A stretch of 64,000 nucleotides of DNA from Riptortus pedestris (GCA_019009955.1 CM032232.1:70907001-70971000); one strand, 5' to 3'; shown: positions 48,191-61,007, counted from the first letter of the stretch. The notes: generated by a model not told the origin, from the letters alone. Translations and numbers: made by a program.

Positions 48191-50155
48191 ACAGACTCAT
48201 TCCTAGTGTAATATCCGTTCGTTCCTTCCTTTTTACCTTAGACACAGACATTATCAACAGACTAAGAGAGTGGGGTCATTTTTGAATCTGTTTTCTCAAT
48301 CTGTGAATTCAGACAAAATTCCCTTCGTCCCATTCCCCGTACCATTTCTTTCTTGAAATCCTATTCCAAACCTCTTCCGAGGAGACTTATAGTATTATAT
48401 CAGGCTTCGCAATTTAAGCTTTTAAGGATATCTTACCAACCCCTATAGTTCTTCATTCCATCAAGTTCTGTGTAAAGGGGAGGTTTCTTTGCTGATATAA
48501 TCTCTGCAGAAACTCCTTACCATAAGATTTTGGCCCCCTAGTAGAATTTACCTGTACCTGAAAATAGTACTTTTTCAGAGATCTAGAATTCTGAGCACAC
48601 TTTATATAGCAAAGCAGACTTTAGCTTATCTCACCTATTTGGAATCATAAATAATGCGTGTTTTCCTTTGAAAAAATCTGTTCTAACACATTGCCTCACA
48701 TGCATGCATTAGTCTCAATGCTTTTATTGCTTGCACTCATGTTGGAGTGCTGAATATATTTCTTTCATAATCGTCTATCAATTTTTTTATGTTATAATAT
48801 TATTCATTATAATTGATAATTATGTATCCCTTGGGAGGAAGTACGTAATATCGGACGAGATGAAAAGCACCATCTAACAAATACGAGTTCATGAAAATCT
48901 GCAATTTCAAATTCATCCATTAGAGAATTGCGCGTAAAACGTCTTTTTTTTTTTTTCTTCTGAATTTATATTGGTTCATATTGTCATGGGGCAGATAAGG
49001 TAATAAAAGAAATAAATCTGAAATACATATTGCTGTCCTTAACGAACACTGGATACAACTGCTAAAACTTATAATTTTAATGGAGACACAATTGTAGAAA
49101 TGTTTATTTGAAGTGCTAACATTGAAAATAACTTAAGTGGCTCAAAATAATGGCAAATGTGTATTTATATGGGATATACTTTTTTATTAAAAAACTTGTA
49201 ATAAATCATTATTAATTTTCAACCCTTAATCAATTACGCCATTGTCAACTGAAATCTTCCTTGTTTTATAATGCAGAACTATTGACAATATATTTCATGT
49301 CTGTTAAATACGAAATACAATCACGTCATTTTCCCACCATAAGCTTAAAAAGATTTGTGATGTCATTAAGCATTAAAACTCAAGTAGTCGCAAAATTACA
49401 GTTACGTAATTATTCTTCTTGAACAGCGATATGATCCGATAAAAGAAATATATATATTATGTTCTAACTACGGGAGAAGAGAGGTGGTATTAGAGAAGGA
49501 GGAGAGAGTTTTGAGGAGCTAGAGAGCTGAGGGCCGTACCGGTAGCGGTGCCAACAGATTTATAAGACAGGTTAGGAAACCGGTACCACCAGCCTACCTC
49601 CTCGTAAAGTATCCTACACACACACACACAAAAGTTTTCTCTCTCTCGGTTTATTACATGTTCGTAAGCTACTGCTACAATGTAACTTGCAATGCTTCAC
49701 CAATCATTCAACAAGCTTATCCTATAAAGAAGGAACAACGTGTGTGTATGACCGACGCAGCAAAATTCTATAATGAGGATAACGAGATTAATTAAATATG
49801 ACATTAACATCACTTTGTATGATACATTCATTTTTGAAAACAAAATTGTATTCGGACGTGTTCCCTTAACGATGTACTACTAAAACTATATGGTTACTTA
49901 TAAATATTTCATTACGTTAGACTGCTCGTTGATAGAAGAATAGATCCCAACTTAGCATTCTTTCAAAAATAAAGAAATAATTAAACCTACGAACGTTGTT
50001 GAAGCAAAATTCTAGATCAATTTATAAGAAATGAAGGAAGGACACGAATGATTGTTATCATAAGGAGACAGAAGGATTTCGTCACCAAGAGTATTTGGGA
50101 TTATCCCGTATAACGTTCATTGGACGGAGTGAATGGCGAGGCCCTTCAAGAGCAG
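48191..50155. other. No gene seen
   Basis: AT-rich unique sequence. A GA-rich patch at 49470-49535 is followed by GTACCGGTAGCGGTGCC and ACCGGTACCACC, then a short CA run at 49614. Confidence 0.4.
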
Positions 50156-50324
50156 TTTAGCAGATTTCCCTTAATGGGAAATTAGCTATTGAAGTCGTAC
50201 TCATGACGCGATTTTGGAAACAGTTCCTCAAATGTCCATTGATCCTACCATCTAGATGACAAAAAAGAAGTTCTTTCAAAATTATATATTCATATTAACA
50301 GACGATACATATAGAGCGGAAACA

Positions 50325-50369
<45 letters not shown>

Positions 50370-50810
50370 TTGTCTGTTACCGCTCTAGCCGTCACAATTC
50401 TTAATTGGTCGTAACTAAAATCGATATATAAGCTTTTCATAGAAAACTGATCGAGTTTGTAAATCGCTGAAATCGAATCAGTAGGGGGTTAGACGAGGCA
50501 ATTTTGAATATTCGAAATATATCCGTTATTATATGTCGGATCGAAAAATTATTTAAACCAATCATATTGCAAGTTAAATGTTCTTTAAATGTTGTAATAT
50601 GAGTTTTTTTCGGCTATCTTAATTATTAACCGAGATGTTATGTACCGAGATGGTTGAGGTTTTTAGTTTTCAGCCATCCAAAACTGTTATTTCATGGAGC
50701 CATTTTCTCGAAGTCTAAATACCAAATATTGTTCTCATTGAATTTTTACTTTTTGAGATAAATGCGGACATGGGGAATCTGCTTAGTTTCCCCAGTCACT
50801 ACGTGATTAA
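50156..50810 (-). mobile_element. HLE copy, near complete
   Basis: 3' hairpin at 50156 (TTTAGCAGATTTCCCTTAAT, then GGGAAATTAGC), TA run at 50326-50369, AGTAGGGGGTTAGACGAGGC with a shortened G tract. The 5' end at 50810 is damaged: GGGAATCTGCTTAGTTTCCC then CAGTCACTACG. Confidence 0.88.
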
Positions 50811-51025
50811 TTTTTTTTTTTTTTTTTCAAATCATCATGACTAGCAATAAATAAAGTAACATGAAAACTTCGGCATCCATCAAAACTTCAACTGCAAGTT
50901 GAACTTAATATAAGTTGGTAACTGACATTACGAACATTGTAAAATATTTACGTAGACATTCCTGAAGCAATTGTACATATTTATTAATTGCAATCACATC
51001 AGGAGCATAAGTGTACTTATTAAAC

Positions 51026-51268
51026 GGGCTCAGGGGCTCAGGTTGGCCATGCAAGTTAAAGCGTTGACCTTTATCTCACATGGTAAACCTAGAGTGGCGA
51101 GTTCGATTCTCGCCTGGGCAAAGGAAATTATTTAGTGACGAAATTCATTAAATAACATCCTAAAATCCCACCCTGGCTAGAACAGGGTGGTAACCTGTAG
51201 ATGACCCGTCCCGATTAGCCTAAGTTGCAAAAAGTGGACGTTAATAAATAATAAATAAATAAATAAAC
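51026..51268 (+). mobile_element. tRNA-derived SINE, full length
   Basis: Starts GGGCTCAGG. The TGGCCATGCAAGTTAAAGCG and TTGACC stretch resembles the 5' part of a Ser/Leu-type tRNA (TGGCCGAGTGGTTAAGGCG), with B box GAGTTCGATTCTCGCC at about 51098. A body with CACCCTGGCTAGAACAGGG and a GTGGACGTTAATAAATAATA tail of AAATA units ends at 51268. Best copy in the window; presumably RNA polymerase III-transcribed when active and mobilised by a LINE. Confidence 0.92.
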
Positions 51269-51475
51269 GGGCTCAGATTAGTAACTTGAGTTAAGGAGTT
51301 TGTCTTCATCTCACTAGGTAAACCAATAGTCGTGTGTTCGATTCTCCCCTGGGGAATAGAAATGTATTTAATGATGAGCTCATTAAATAAAATCCGTAGA
51401 CTCACATTTGCTCGAAAAGTTAGGTAGCCTGTAGATAAACCGTCCCAGTAATCCTTAGTAGCATAAAATGCTCAA
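51269..51475 (+). mobile_element. Second SINE copy in tandem
   Basis: Begins GGGCTCAGATTAGTAACTTG directly after the AAATA tail of the first copy. B box TGTTCGATTCTCCCC at about 51327, then ATTAAATAAAATCCGTAGAC. More diverged than its neighbour, with no clear A/T tail. Confidence 0.85.
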
Positions 51476-52079
51476 CTCATTTTTGCGTTGTTCCTACACA
51501 AGAGGAAAACATTTTTGTAGTAGTAATTAGAATTAATATATAAAGGAACAAGAAGGTGTAAGCAGAACGGAAAACAAAAACAAATATTAAAATTAAATAA
51601 AACTTTAAAAACTACTCTCCATAGATGAAATTGAAGATTATCTAAAGTAATCAACTCCGCTAGCTGGTATACTTGATTTTGTTGAAAATTGACAAGGATT
51701 CTGATGAAAATTGTAGACAATAAGTGAGGAGGGTACTCTGGAAGTCTTCATGATGAGGCAGAAGAAGAATATACAGGGTCATTAGCAAAAAGTGTTGTCA
51801 CAACCCCCTCATGTTTTGGAACGAAATCACACCAGAATTCTGCAAATATTCCGCATTACAAATCCAAAAGTGGTTTTCCCGGTTTCCTTAAAGGGGGAGA
51901 GTTGTGGTATATCAATGCATTGTATTTAACATACGGTTATGATAAAAAGTCGCATCTATGAAACAAAAAAATGAATTATTGTATTGTGTGTCTATGTAAA
52001 AAATGAATTATTTTGTAGTGTTACTATCAAAATAAAGTAGTGTATTTGAATATATTACAGATTTTTTAAAAAAAAAAAT
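51476..52079. other. No gene seen
   Basis: Unique AT-rich sequence. Confidence 0.4.
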
Positions 52080-52295
52080 TTCGATAAACGAACTTGATCT
52101 TTAGATTTTTAAAAAAACTTTAAATATGAAATTTGGTGACGAACTACAAAAAATTACGTCCCCTAGATCGATAGCAGATGAATATATATCGTTTTGAAAA
52201 GATTCAATTTCCATAATATCTTATTAAGGATTGATTGACATTTTTCGTTAATAGCATCACGAGTACAGCCTCAACAGCTGATTTCATTTCATAAA
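52080..52295 (+). mobile_element. HLE fragment, 3' half without hairpin end
   Basis: GATAAACGAACTTGATCTTT, GAAATTTGGTGACGAACTAC, a minimal TATATATC in place of the microsatellite, ATCACGAGTACAGCCTCAAC and AGCTGATTTCATTTC. The final hairpin half is missing. Old copy. Confidence 0.75.
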
Positions 52296-52845
52296 CAACA
52301 TGTCCAAATGCATTCCAACTCACACAATCTACAAATTTCCTCTGGTCGTTCCTGCAGCTACTTTTAACAAATCCTGCTTTCCTTGCATGGAGTTGTTTAG
52401 TGCATAAGCCAGCCTCTTTTGGTACATAATCGCCCTTGCTTTTCCGCATAGGTCGTTTACTTTAACGAAGTCACAGAGTTCAACGAAACCGGTTTTAAGG
52501 CCACAAAAGAAAGCGCGCCTGCACGCACTGGCTTAACTTATAAATATTAGGAGACTACTGTACTACGGACAGGGCTGGAGAAGTTTAAGGGTTTCTGAGG
52601 TATAACTATGTTTCATCGTGCAAACTCTGTTTGAAATAAGAAATTATCTCTAATAAAGCTGACTAATCAAATAGGTATGCTAAAGAATATATATTATGGA
52701 CAAAATAATTTCAGGATACACGTATATAACATAAATTTAGACGATTTCATGATATTGTCTGTGGGAAAAACTAATATTTTATCGAGTTAATCAATTTCGT
52801 ACATTTACAAATTTTTTTCACTTGGTCAAAACCATAGACTTCAAA

Positions 52846-53240
52846 AGTCGTCACGCAGTGGCTGCCTCAACGTAGCAGATTTCCCTCATCCTGTTATGAC
52901 ACGCTTAACATATCTTTTTACCTATTTCTAAATAAAATTCCAATGAGATTGCTGAAGGCTCAAAACATAAAAATTCAAAAAACCTACCTATTATATGAGT
53001 TACGAGAACATGTATCAGCCAACAATTGTAGATTTACAGTAGTGTAACAAGATTGGTTTATAACCTTTTTTGATCAAAATAGTAACGGATATATTTTGAA
53101 TTTTCGAATCCTCCTTCAAACCCCACCTAACACTATTCCGATTTCAGTCATTTCCTAATATGATCTTTAGTGTTAAATGAAACTGTTAATACTGAGCATG
53201 GTATATATCAAATAAACATATTCGAGTGAATAAAGCAAAC
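52846..53240 (+). mobile_element. HLE copy, 3'-truncated
   Basis: 5' end TCGTCACGCAGTGGCTGC and AGCAGATTTCCC, then the usual blocks to TGATCTTTAGTGTTAAATG and ATACTGAGCATGG. No microsatellite or 3' hairpin. An HLE in the opposite orientation starts about 80 bp further on. Confidence 0.75.
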
Positions 53241-53322
53241 TATTAATTTATAACGTCAAAACAACGTATTTGCACGTATTGGATATGCAGCCGACGATAT
53301 CATAGATTGCAAAGTAAGACAT

Positions 53323-54120
53323 TTTTAGCAGATTTCCCTCAAGGAAAATTAGCTATTCTGCTTGTAATAATGACTCAATTTTTGAAAAATGTCCATCGAT
53401 CCTACCCAGGAGATGAAGAAAATGATTCCTTTCAAAATTATATTCATTGTAATCGTATTAAGCAAAAAGAAAGATGAAGTTCGTTAATGGCTGAAACGAA
53501 GCCAATGAGAGTGGTGTTTAGAGGGCGGAATTTTGATAATTCGAAATATCTCCGTTACTATACGTGTTGTTCAGTACATATTTTCTTTATCATGAATATT
53601 AACCGGGATATATGAATTTTATAGTTTTCTCCTTTCAGTAAACCCCCACTCCTACTCATGCTAAAATATTTTATTCATTGAAATTTTAATTTTCGAGACT
53701 TATGCAAATGCATTCTGTTGATCCTCCCCCCCCCTACCTAATTTTGTTCTTTAAATTAGTAAAATTTGAGTTATTGAGATAAAAATTATTATGATTAGTT
53801 ATACATTACAGTACTAGATATAATAAATAGTTTTCAATAAAATTAATATGTTATATTCTGATATATTTCATTAATTGTTTTTTTCCGGTCTAGAATATTT
53901 TTATATATCTATTCAGCTTTATGTGGTTGGCTGGCAAGTTTGTTTACATTCCGACGCTTTCCGTTTAGAGGTTATAAAAATGTAAATTAATTGGAATATT
54001 TCTCATTGCCGTTTGTATTTGTTCACTTTATATTCACGGCAGTGTTACCAGTATGTAGATTTATGTATTGTAAACATTCAGGAGGAAAATCTGCTTAGTT
54101 TACGAAGACCATACGTGACT
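53323..54120 (-). mobile_element. HLE copy, long type, both ends, microsatellite lost
   Basis: 3' end TTTTAGCAGATTTCCCTCAA then GGAAAATTAGC. 5' end AAATCTGCTTAGTTTACGAA then GACCATACGTGAC. The long-type segment has the C(8) run (about 53727) and ACAGTACTAGATATAATAAA. No dinucleotide run is present between TTTCAAAATTATATTC and the following block. Confidence 0.88.
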
Positions 54121-54829
54121 AACTTTTTTTACTCAATTTAGACAAAATATTTATAATTTATTAAATATGTCATGGTTTATAGGAATAAAAATTCCATAAA
54201 ACTCTGTACCTCAGAAAAATATACAACTTACTTTCTTATTTAACTGTTCCGTGTATATTACATCGCTGTTCCCTGGTAACCCCAGTTGTGGGCAAACGTT
54301 GACAGGAATGAAGACACAATGGAACAGGTGGCAAACATGTTTCCAACGAGGGAGTAACGGTTTGTGTGACATAGTTAATATTTCATGAGTTAATTATAGC
54401 GGGTAAGCTTACCGTCAGTATTATGCATACAATTATAATTCTGGGCGAAGAAGCAGCTGAGAGGGCTCATTCTCGGAAAGTGGCTATTTGGTATAAGATC
54501 CCTCGAGTGTCGCCATTTTCTGTTCGTTAGCGTTATCAGCTGTAAGTGTTCGTGGCTCACGATTCTCACTAACCCCACAGCCGCCCAAACAGAGGCTTTG
54601 CTCTTCCCAAACAGTCCAAAGAGCTACAAAAATACTCTAATATCCCCATTACAAATCCCTTTTATTTCGTACTGGAAATTTCTACTTATCTTCTGGATAT
54701 TAATAAGACAAATAGTAATAGTTAAGAACCACGACTGTGCTATAGTTATTTTTCCTCTTCAGCCGTGTTAGATTAAGAAATTTTTTACAAAGCACAACGA
54801 AGAAGGATTGCACTTTACGATAAATAAAA
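54121..54829. other. No gene seen
   Basis: Unique sequence with no recognised feature. Confidence 0.4.
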
Positions 54830-55385
54830 AGTCCGTCACGCAGGGGCTGCGTAAACTAAGCAGATTTCCCACGAGAAGTTTTACAATACAGAAATCTCCC
54901 TAATAACAACTGTAGCAGTAAGAAACCTCTAAACCTAAAAACTTATTTAGGGTGTAATAACACAGTAGTTTCTAGCCCCAAAAAAACAGTTAACCTAACC
55001 TCTAAACCTATTCACGAGGGACGAATAGTTATAGAAACGGCCGCCAGAGCTCTCGGCGGAAAGTCTGTACATAGCCTACTGGTGACCACACACAGAATAC
55101 AAATGCAAATATCTCGGTTAATATTCAAGATACAGAATAAATGTATAGAACAATATTTATAGTAAATTTAATTTGCAATAAGAATGGTTCTATACAATTT
55201 GTGGATCTGACGAATAATAACGGAGATATGTCGAATTTTTGAAAATCCCCCCTCTAAATCCCCCCCCCCTCCCACGGGTCTGATTTTAGCCGTTACCGAG
55301 CTTGATCTTCCTTTTTACATGAAACGATTAAATGCCGATTTTGGTGACGATTAAACAAAATTTGCGACCGCTTGTGTGTTAACAG

Positions 55386-55452
<67 letters not shown>

Positions 55453-55504
55453 GTTTTGAACGGACCTCATTTTCGTCATCTCCCTTAAGGGAAAACTGCT
55501 AAAA
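54830..55504 (+). mobile_element. HLE copy, complete ends, 3' part shortened
   Basis: Perfect 5' end AGTCCGTCACGCAGGGGCTG. C-rich tract TCCCCCCCCCTCCC. Long TA run (55386-55446). After GAACGGACCTCATTTTCGTC it jumps directly to TCTCCCTTAAGGGAAAACTG and CTAAAA, so the CATGAGTACGACCTCAATAG part is deleted. About 54900-55020 carries extra sequence with a repeated CCTCTAAACCTA word. Confidence 0.92.
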
Positions 55505-56480
55505 TGAATTTTGAACAAAAAATTGAGTTTTTAAAAAAATATACATAATTGTGAATACTACAGCACATTTATTATGTGTATTATAGTATTTCTGCTTCTC
55601 ACATTTTTTGAATCGTTTGAATTGAACAAAAACTCTTTCTATTAGTGAATGAGTTAAACAATTTTTCCATAAATATTAATTACATTCTTCTAAACATTTA
55701 TTATTTATTCTTATAGTAATCCCATTTTGCAACTGGGATGATTGAGCGACGTATCAGTTTAATTTTTATCATCAGTTTATCATATATATCAAGTATGTTC
55801 ATTTCTGCACATATTTTCACTATTGCCCTACATTTTAGTATGTTATGTTTCAAGTAGTGTAATACGCGGTCTATCTACAGGCTACGGTCATGTAGTAATT
55901 CAAAGTGTGTGGTAGGTATAAGTAAGCAAGTCTGAGTCAGTCGTCAATGGGCAATTCTTAACCTCGTTAAAACTACTTCTACTCTTCTAAATAGTCTTTC
56001 TGAAGAAGGCCATTCACCAAGTATATGATTCTGTTCTCGAAGTTTCTTGTCAATTGTAGCTGGCAAACCAAGATTTCTGCCATGAATTGAGTATCATATG
56101 TATTTCTTGGGCTTGAATATCTTAGTGGGTACAATATGTGTTATCTTAAGTTCTTTTTTTGAGTAGCTGATTTGGCGAGTTCATCTACTAGCGTGCTTTT
56201 TTCTAGCGTTTGTATATCCGGATAACCAGTACATAGCTATTCTTCTATTATTTCAAACTGAAATTGAGAAGAAATATTTAAATAACAAGCTACAATATTC
56301 TTGTCTATTTTAACAACACTCTATCGAGATATTTCCTCATGTGAACAGGGGCGATCAACTGGGTTCCACTATTTCTGAAAAGGAAAAACAAATTAAAATA
56401 AATCTTTTTAATATTTTAGGCAGACACCAATCCTGAAGTATTTGCAGGTGGATTCATTGGATAATTTATTTTATAGTTAA
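55505..56480. other. No gene seen
   Basis: Unique AT-rich sequence. Confidence 0.4.
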
Positions 56481-56484
56481 ACTA

Positions 56485-57332
56485 TATTTATTTATTTATT
56501 TTGGAGCGTTTGCAGCAAGGCGATATTACTCATAAAAAAACAAAAAAAAACAATTTATATAAACAAAATACAAAATGAAAATAGAAACAAGAAAAAATTA
56601 AATAATACAAAATAAGAACGCAAACAAATAACAAAACTCGACTAAATAACAGAACGCAACAATATAACAAAACACAACTAAATAACGGAACGCAACTAAA
56701 TAAAACTCAACTAAATAACAGAACGCAACAATATAACAAAACACAACTAAATAACGGAACGCAACTAAATAAAACTCAAATAAATAACAGAACGCAACAA
56801 TATAACAAAACACAACTAAATAACGGAACGCAACTAAATAAAACTCAACTAAATAACAGAACGCAACAATATAACAAAACACAACTAAATAACGGAACGC
56901 AACTAAATAAAACTCAAATAAATAACAGAACGCAACAATATAACAAAACACAACTAAATAACGGAACACAACTAAATAACGGAACGCAACTAAATAAAAC
57001 TCAAATAAATAACAGAACGCAACAATATAACAAAACACAACTAAATAACGGAACGCAACTAAATAAAACTCAAATAAATAACAGAACGCAACAATATAAC
57101 AAAACACAACTAAATAACGGAACGCAACTAAATAAAACTCAAATAAATAACAGAACGCAAAAATATAACAAAACACAACTAAATAAAACACAACTAAATA
57201 ACGGAACGCAACTAAATAAAACTCAAATAAATAAAAGAACGCAACAATATAACAAAACACAACTAAATAACGGAACTCAACTAAATAACAGAACGCAACA
57301 ATATAACAAAACACAACTAAATAAAATTTAAT
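56485..57332 (-). mobile_element. LINE 3' UTR with an amplified 69-bp tandem array
   Basis: The low end is the complement of a LINE tail (TATTTATTTATTTTGGAGCG, then GCAAGGCGATATTACTCAT), matching the 19.3-kb family. From about 56636 to 57332 about ten 69-bp units follow, each with AGAACGCAACAATATAAC, AAAACACAACTAAATAACGG and AACGCAACTAAATAAAACTC. Start positions 56641, 56710 and 56779 give the exact period. Because 69 is divisible by three, the minus strand stays open for 238 codons of 23-residue repeats (FCYIVAFCYLFEFYLVAFRY); this is not a gene. Confidence 0.85.
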
Positions 57333-57989
57333 TAAACTATAGAATTACATTAATCACTGCGAAGGCAAATAATACGTTAAACGTTTTTTCTTGTCATTGA
57401 ATTACGATGAAAGTCAATTAAGTCAATATAGGAAGTGTTCGCCCTTTGAGTAGATTTTCATTAGAGTGAAATACACTATTGGGGTTGCCGTCATCATGCG
57501 AATCCCCATAATTATCAACTGATGCTACTTAGTAGGTGGCTATATATAAATACATGTGTGGCTCTGTTTGTGTTTGAACAGGAATATTTTCATTATCTAC
57601 GAGGTTTTTGTAGGAACTTCTAGACATTTTTGAATATTCGCCTAATTAGAACAACTAAATGACTGGTTGTTTGAAGTTGTTAATTTAAGCATTAAGGTAT
57701 TATTGTGATAAAATTGTGTTTTTATGCAGTACTATCAGACTGGTAATACATAATGACAACTAAAATAAAGAGAGAGAGTGTGTGTGTGTTTTATGAGATT
57801 TACTTCATGCTGAGCGGATATTTTGGCTACAGAGATCATAGCCATGTTTTTTTCTTGTTTCCAGTAATATCTCCATTTTGTTGAGAAACCTATTCGCTAA
57901 TAGGCTGGCGTATTTATTAGTTCTTAGCTTTCTAAAAAATGTCCACCTGTACAAAAGAAGAGTTCGGAGAACAAAAATACAAAAGAAAA
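57333..57989. other. No gene seen
   Basis: Unique sequence with a short GA/GT run near 57770-57790. Confidence 0.4.
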
Positions 57990-58506
57990 AGTCCGTCACC
58001 CAGGGGCTGCGTAAACTAAGCAGATTTCCCACGTGAAGTTATACAATAGAGAAATCTCCACACGAGTCCCGATCAGTTATGGAAACGGCCGAACTAGCTT
58101 TCGGCGGAAACCAATATAATCGATCTCACCCGAACATCTCATCCATTACCCGCACACGCGCGTAATGCAAGTATGTCGGTTAATATTCAAGATAGAGAAT
58201 ACATCTATATAACAATATTAATAGTAAATTTAGTTTGCAATAAGATTGTTCGATGCGACTTATAGTAACGGAGATATTTTAAATTTTCGAAACTTCCCCC
58301 ACTAAACCCCCCTCCCTCATACCACTGGTCCGTTTTCAGCCGGTAACGAACTTGATCTTTATTTTTACATAAAACGATTACATGTCGAGTTTGGTGACGA
58401 TTAAACAAAAATTGCGGCCGCTAGAGTGTTAAATATATATATATCGAAAATCGCGTCATGAGTACGACCTCAATAGCTGATTTCTCTTAAGAGAAATCTG
58501 CTAAAA
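57990..58506 (+). mobile_element. HLE copy, short microsatellite, 3' deletion
   Basis: 5' end AGTCCGTCACCCAGGGGCTG (one change breaks the 5' hairpin). 3' hairpin TGATTTCTCTTAAGAGAAAT then CTGCTAAAA, where C-to-T and G-to-A changes on opposite arms keep the stem paired. TA run only about 10 bp (58434-58444). The GAACGGACCTCATTT block is deleted. Confidence 0.93.
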
Positions 58507-59466
58507 GTGTGTGAAAGGGTGAGGGGGGAGGGAGTTATGTCAGACGGGTTAAGGTGTGAGTATATCTTCTGCACTACCCTCAATACGTAGGCCTGGAATA
58601 GGTGACGGTTCGATCCCGCCATAAAATGTAATTAACCAGTTGGCTACAATAGCGCGCTAGTAATGCGCTAATAGTGGAATAACGAGAGTCTAACGAGTGA
58701 AACAAGCTGATGAAGAATTAGCGGAAGTCTACTTTCCATTCGCCGTCTGCGGATAATTCTAGGGAATGAATTTTTTTTTTTACGTGCTACTCGAGTTACA
58801 CTGTTTGCCCAAGGTAGCTGTTAACTGAAGCTTATTTATTTCTCATCATTGTATTTGTACTTTTTCTCGGAGTCATTAATACCAAATGACCTAATGGGAT
58901 GGCAGCGGATGAGGTAATTACATGAAAAGTCATTATCCTAGCTGGAAGTCCTTGTCGCTTAAGCACCTGATTGCGGGATAATGGTCTAGAAGAGTTCCCA
59001 TACAAACTATTAACTTTACCTTAATCTAGGCCAGGCTCAAGGCCGCAGATCGCTCCTCACTATCTCCATGACTACCATTATTCATTAATCTCCCATGGCA
59101 ACCAACCATAATTTATCACCCTCCTATTTTATATGCTAAAAATATTCCAAACTTGCTAACGGATCACAGTCTGTAAAAAAAATTAACATAAGCAGGGATT
59201 ATTTTTAATTCTAAGGTTCTTAATGACGTAAGCCTATTAATTATGCTGATTTTTTTAATACATTGAGTGAAATAAAGGAATCGTTGTAGTCCCGAATAAT
59301 TTTTGTTTACAGGTTTCAACAAAATTATTTATTTTGATCTTCCTAGAAACCATCATTACCAGTTTCAGCGTAATGTATGTATAAAGTATTAAAACAAGAC
59401 ATAGAATGTTCATATATATTATTTGGGATTGATGTAGGTTATAGCTTTTAAAATGGATAATACCTG
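58507..59466. other. No gene seen
   Basis: Unique sequence. GACGGTTCGATCCCGCC at about 58601 resembles a tRNA B box but has no matching A box or cloverleaf. Confidence 0.4.
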
Positions 59467-60135
59467 ACACACAGACACTTAATGACAAGGGCGTATAACC
59501 CTATATGCAAATACTGCAACAAACACCTTACGATAAAACACGTACTGTCAGACTGCACCTCACGATATGAAAGAATATTTAACTGACAGCAGCCAATATA
59601 TTCCACAAATACTAACATATCTAAAACACATCAACATTTACAAAAACATATAATACAAAGGTCTACAGAAATACTAAAAAGATTTAAAAGGGCAAACTTT
59701 TATTATATTCTTTAGACAAAGCACGGATATGAGGAAGAATCAGATATTAAAGAAATATTTTCCATAATATAAAAGTACAAAAAAGGTAAGCACATGAAGG
59801 AGTAAATATATCATCCTAATAATGCCAACCACCATCGCTGCAGAGCACAAAACTAAATAAATAAACTAAAAAAAAATAATATAAATGCACTAGTATATAG
59901 GAATAACATAATTTTTTTTATTAAAACCATTTTAAATTGTTGTCTTTATTTCTAGTCTAATGTTCATTAATTGTTTTTATTACTAGTATTTAATGATTAT
60001 TTGTTGTATTTAATTTTTTATTTGTTGTTTAAGCTTTTGTTATTTTTCTTTAATTTTGTTTTCATTTTTCATTGTGAAACTTTGAGCCAAATCTCCAAGA
60101 TGCGGATTCTCCTGTATAAATAAATAAATAATAAA
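59467..60135 (+). pseudogene. LINE 3' end of the 19.3-kb family
   Basis: Frame from 59473: RHLMTRAYNPICKYCNKHLT, then IKHVLSDCTSRYERIF, stop at 59583, then in another frame SQYIPQILTYLKHINIYKNI. This aligns end to end with HLMTRTEPPLCTLC, TIKHLLTDC and SPYITKIMKHLKDTNIY of the 19.3-kb copy. The 3' UTR ends GCCAAATCTCCAAGATGCGG and a TAAATAAATAAATAATAAAA tail. Strongly 5'-truncated. Confidence 0.88.
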
Positions 60136-60335
60136 AATAAAATGGATAATAGTGTCCTCACGAAAGCGGGTGCAATGCATAATCACATAATAACTATAGT
60201 ACTATATACACTGGCGGAACAACCCACTAGTTGATTTACATATTATATTCTAATATTTCTTGTTCTCCTACATTCGAATGTGTGTTTATCATTTTCAAAT
60301 GAAACTATATTAAATCACGTAAAACAAATAAAAAT

Positions 60336-60518
60336 GGACTCAGATTAGCCATGTTAGCTAAAGTGTTGGTCTTAATCTCAAACGGTAAACCTAGTGTAGT
60401 GAATTCGATTCCCGCCTGTCCAATAGGAATTTATATAGAGACGAACTCATTAAATAAAATCCTTAGCCGCACCCTGACTAGAAATGGGTGGCACCCTGTA
60501 GATAACCCGTTCCGATTA
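60336..60518 (+). mobile_element. SINE copy fused at its 3' side to an HLE fragment
   Basis: GGACTCAGATTAGCCATGTT head, B box GAATTCGATTCCCGCC at about 60403, ATTAAATAAAATCCTTAGCC, and ACCCTGACTAGAAATGGGTG. At about 60518 the SINE (CCGTTCCGATTA) stops and HLE interior (TCGAACTTGATCTTTG) begins without the SINE tail. Confidence 0.85.
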
Positions 60519-60661
60519 TCGAACTTGATCTTTGTTTTTTTACGCAATTAGTTTAAATATGGTATAGATCAAACTGAAAATTGCGACCGCTTGAGCGTTA
60601 ACAGGCAAATATCTATCAATCTACACACACACACACACACACGCACGCACGCACACACACT

Positions 60662-60751
<90 letters not shown>

Positions 60752-60955
60752 GAGTGCCAAATTCCGTGTCACTTCCCTTAAAATCACCAATGTGTTAATA
60801 AATGGCTGAGACATGGTGTGCCATAATTGTGCCCCTGAAGAATCTTTTCAGTCCATATTCAACCTTGCATCCTTCTCCAGTACTTCTCCAGCGAACATAA
60901 CTTTGGAATTTATAATGGAATGCCATACTTTTTACGACGATTCATGTAGATAATC

Positions 60956-61007
<52 letters not shown>

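Noticed and set aside
51042..51115. Possible functional tRNA gene
   Set aside because: The A- and B-box-like parts belong to a SINE head; the cloverleaf does not close and the sequence continues into the SINE body and AAATA tail.
56598..57314. 238-residue minus-strand open frame resembling a repetitive membrane protein
   Set aside because: It is wholly explained by 69-bp tandem units in a LINE 3' UTR; the frame stays open only because 69 is divisible by three.
58595..58620. B-box-like GGTTCGATCCC suggesting another tRNA or SINE
   Set aside because: No matching A box, no acceptor pairing and no similarity to the SINE copies in this window.
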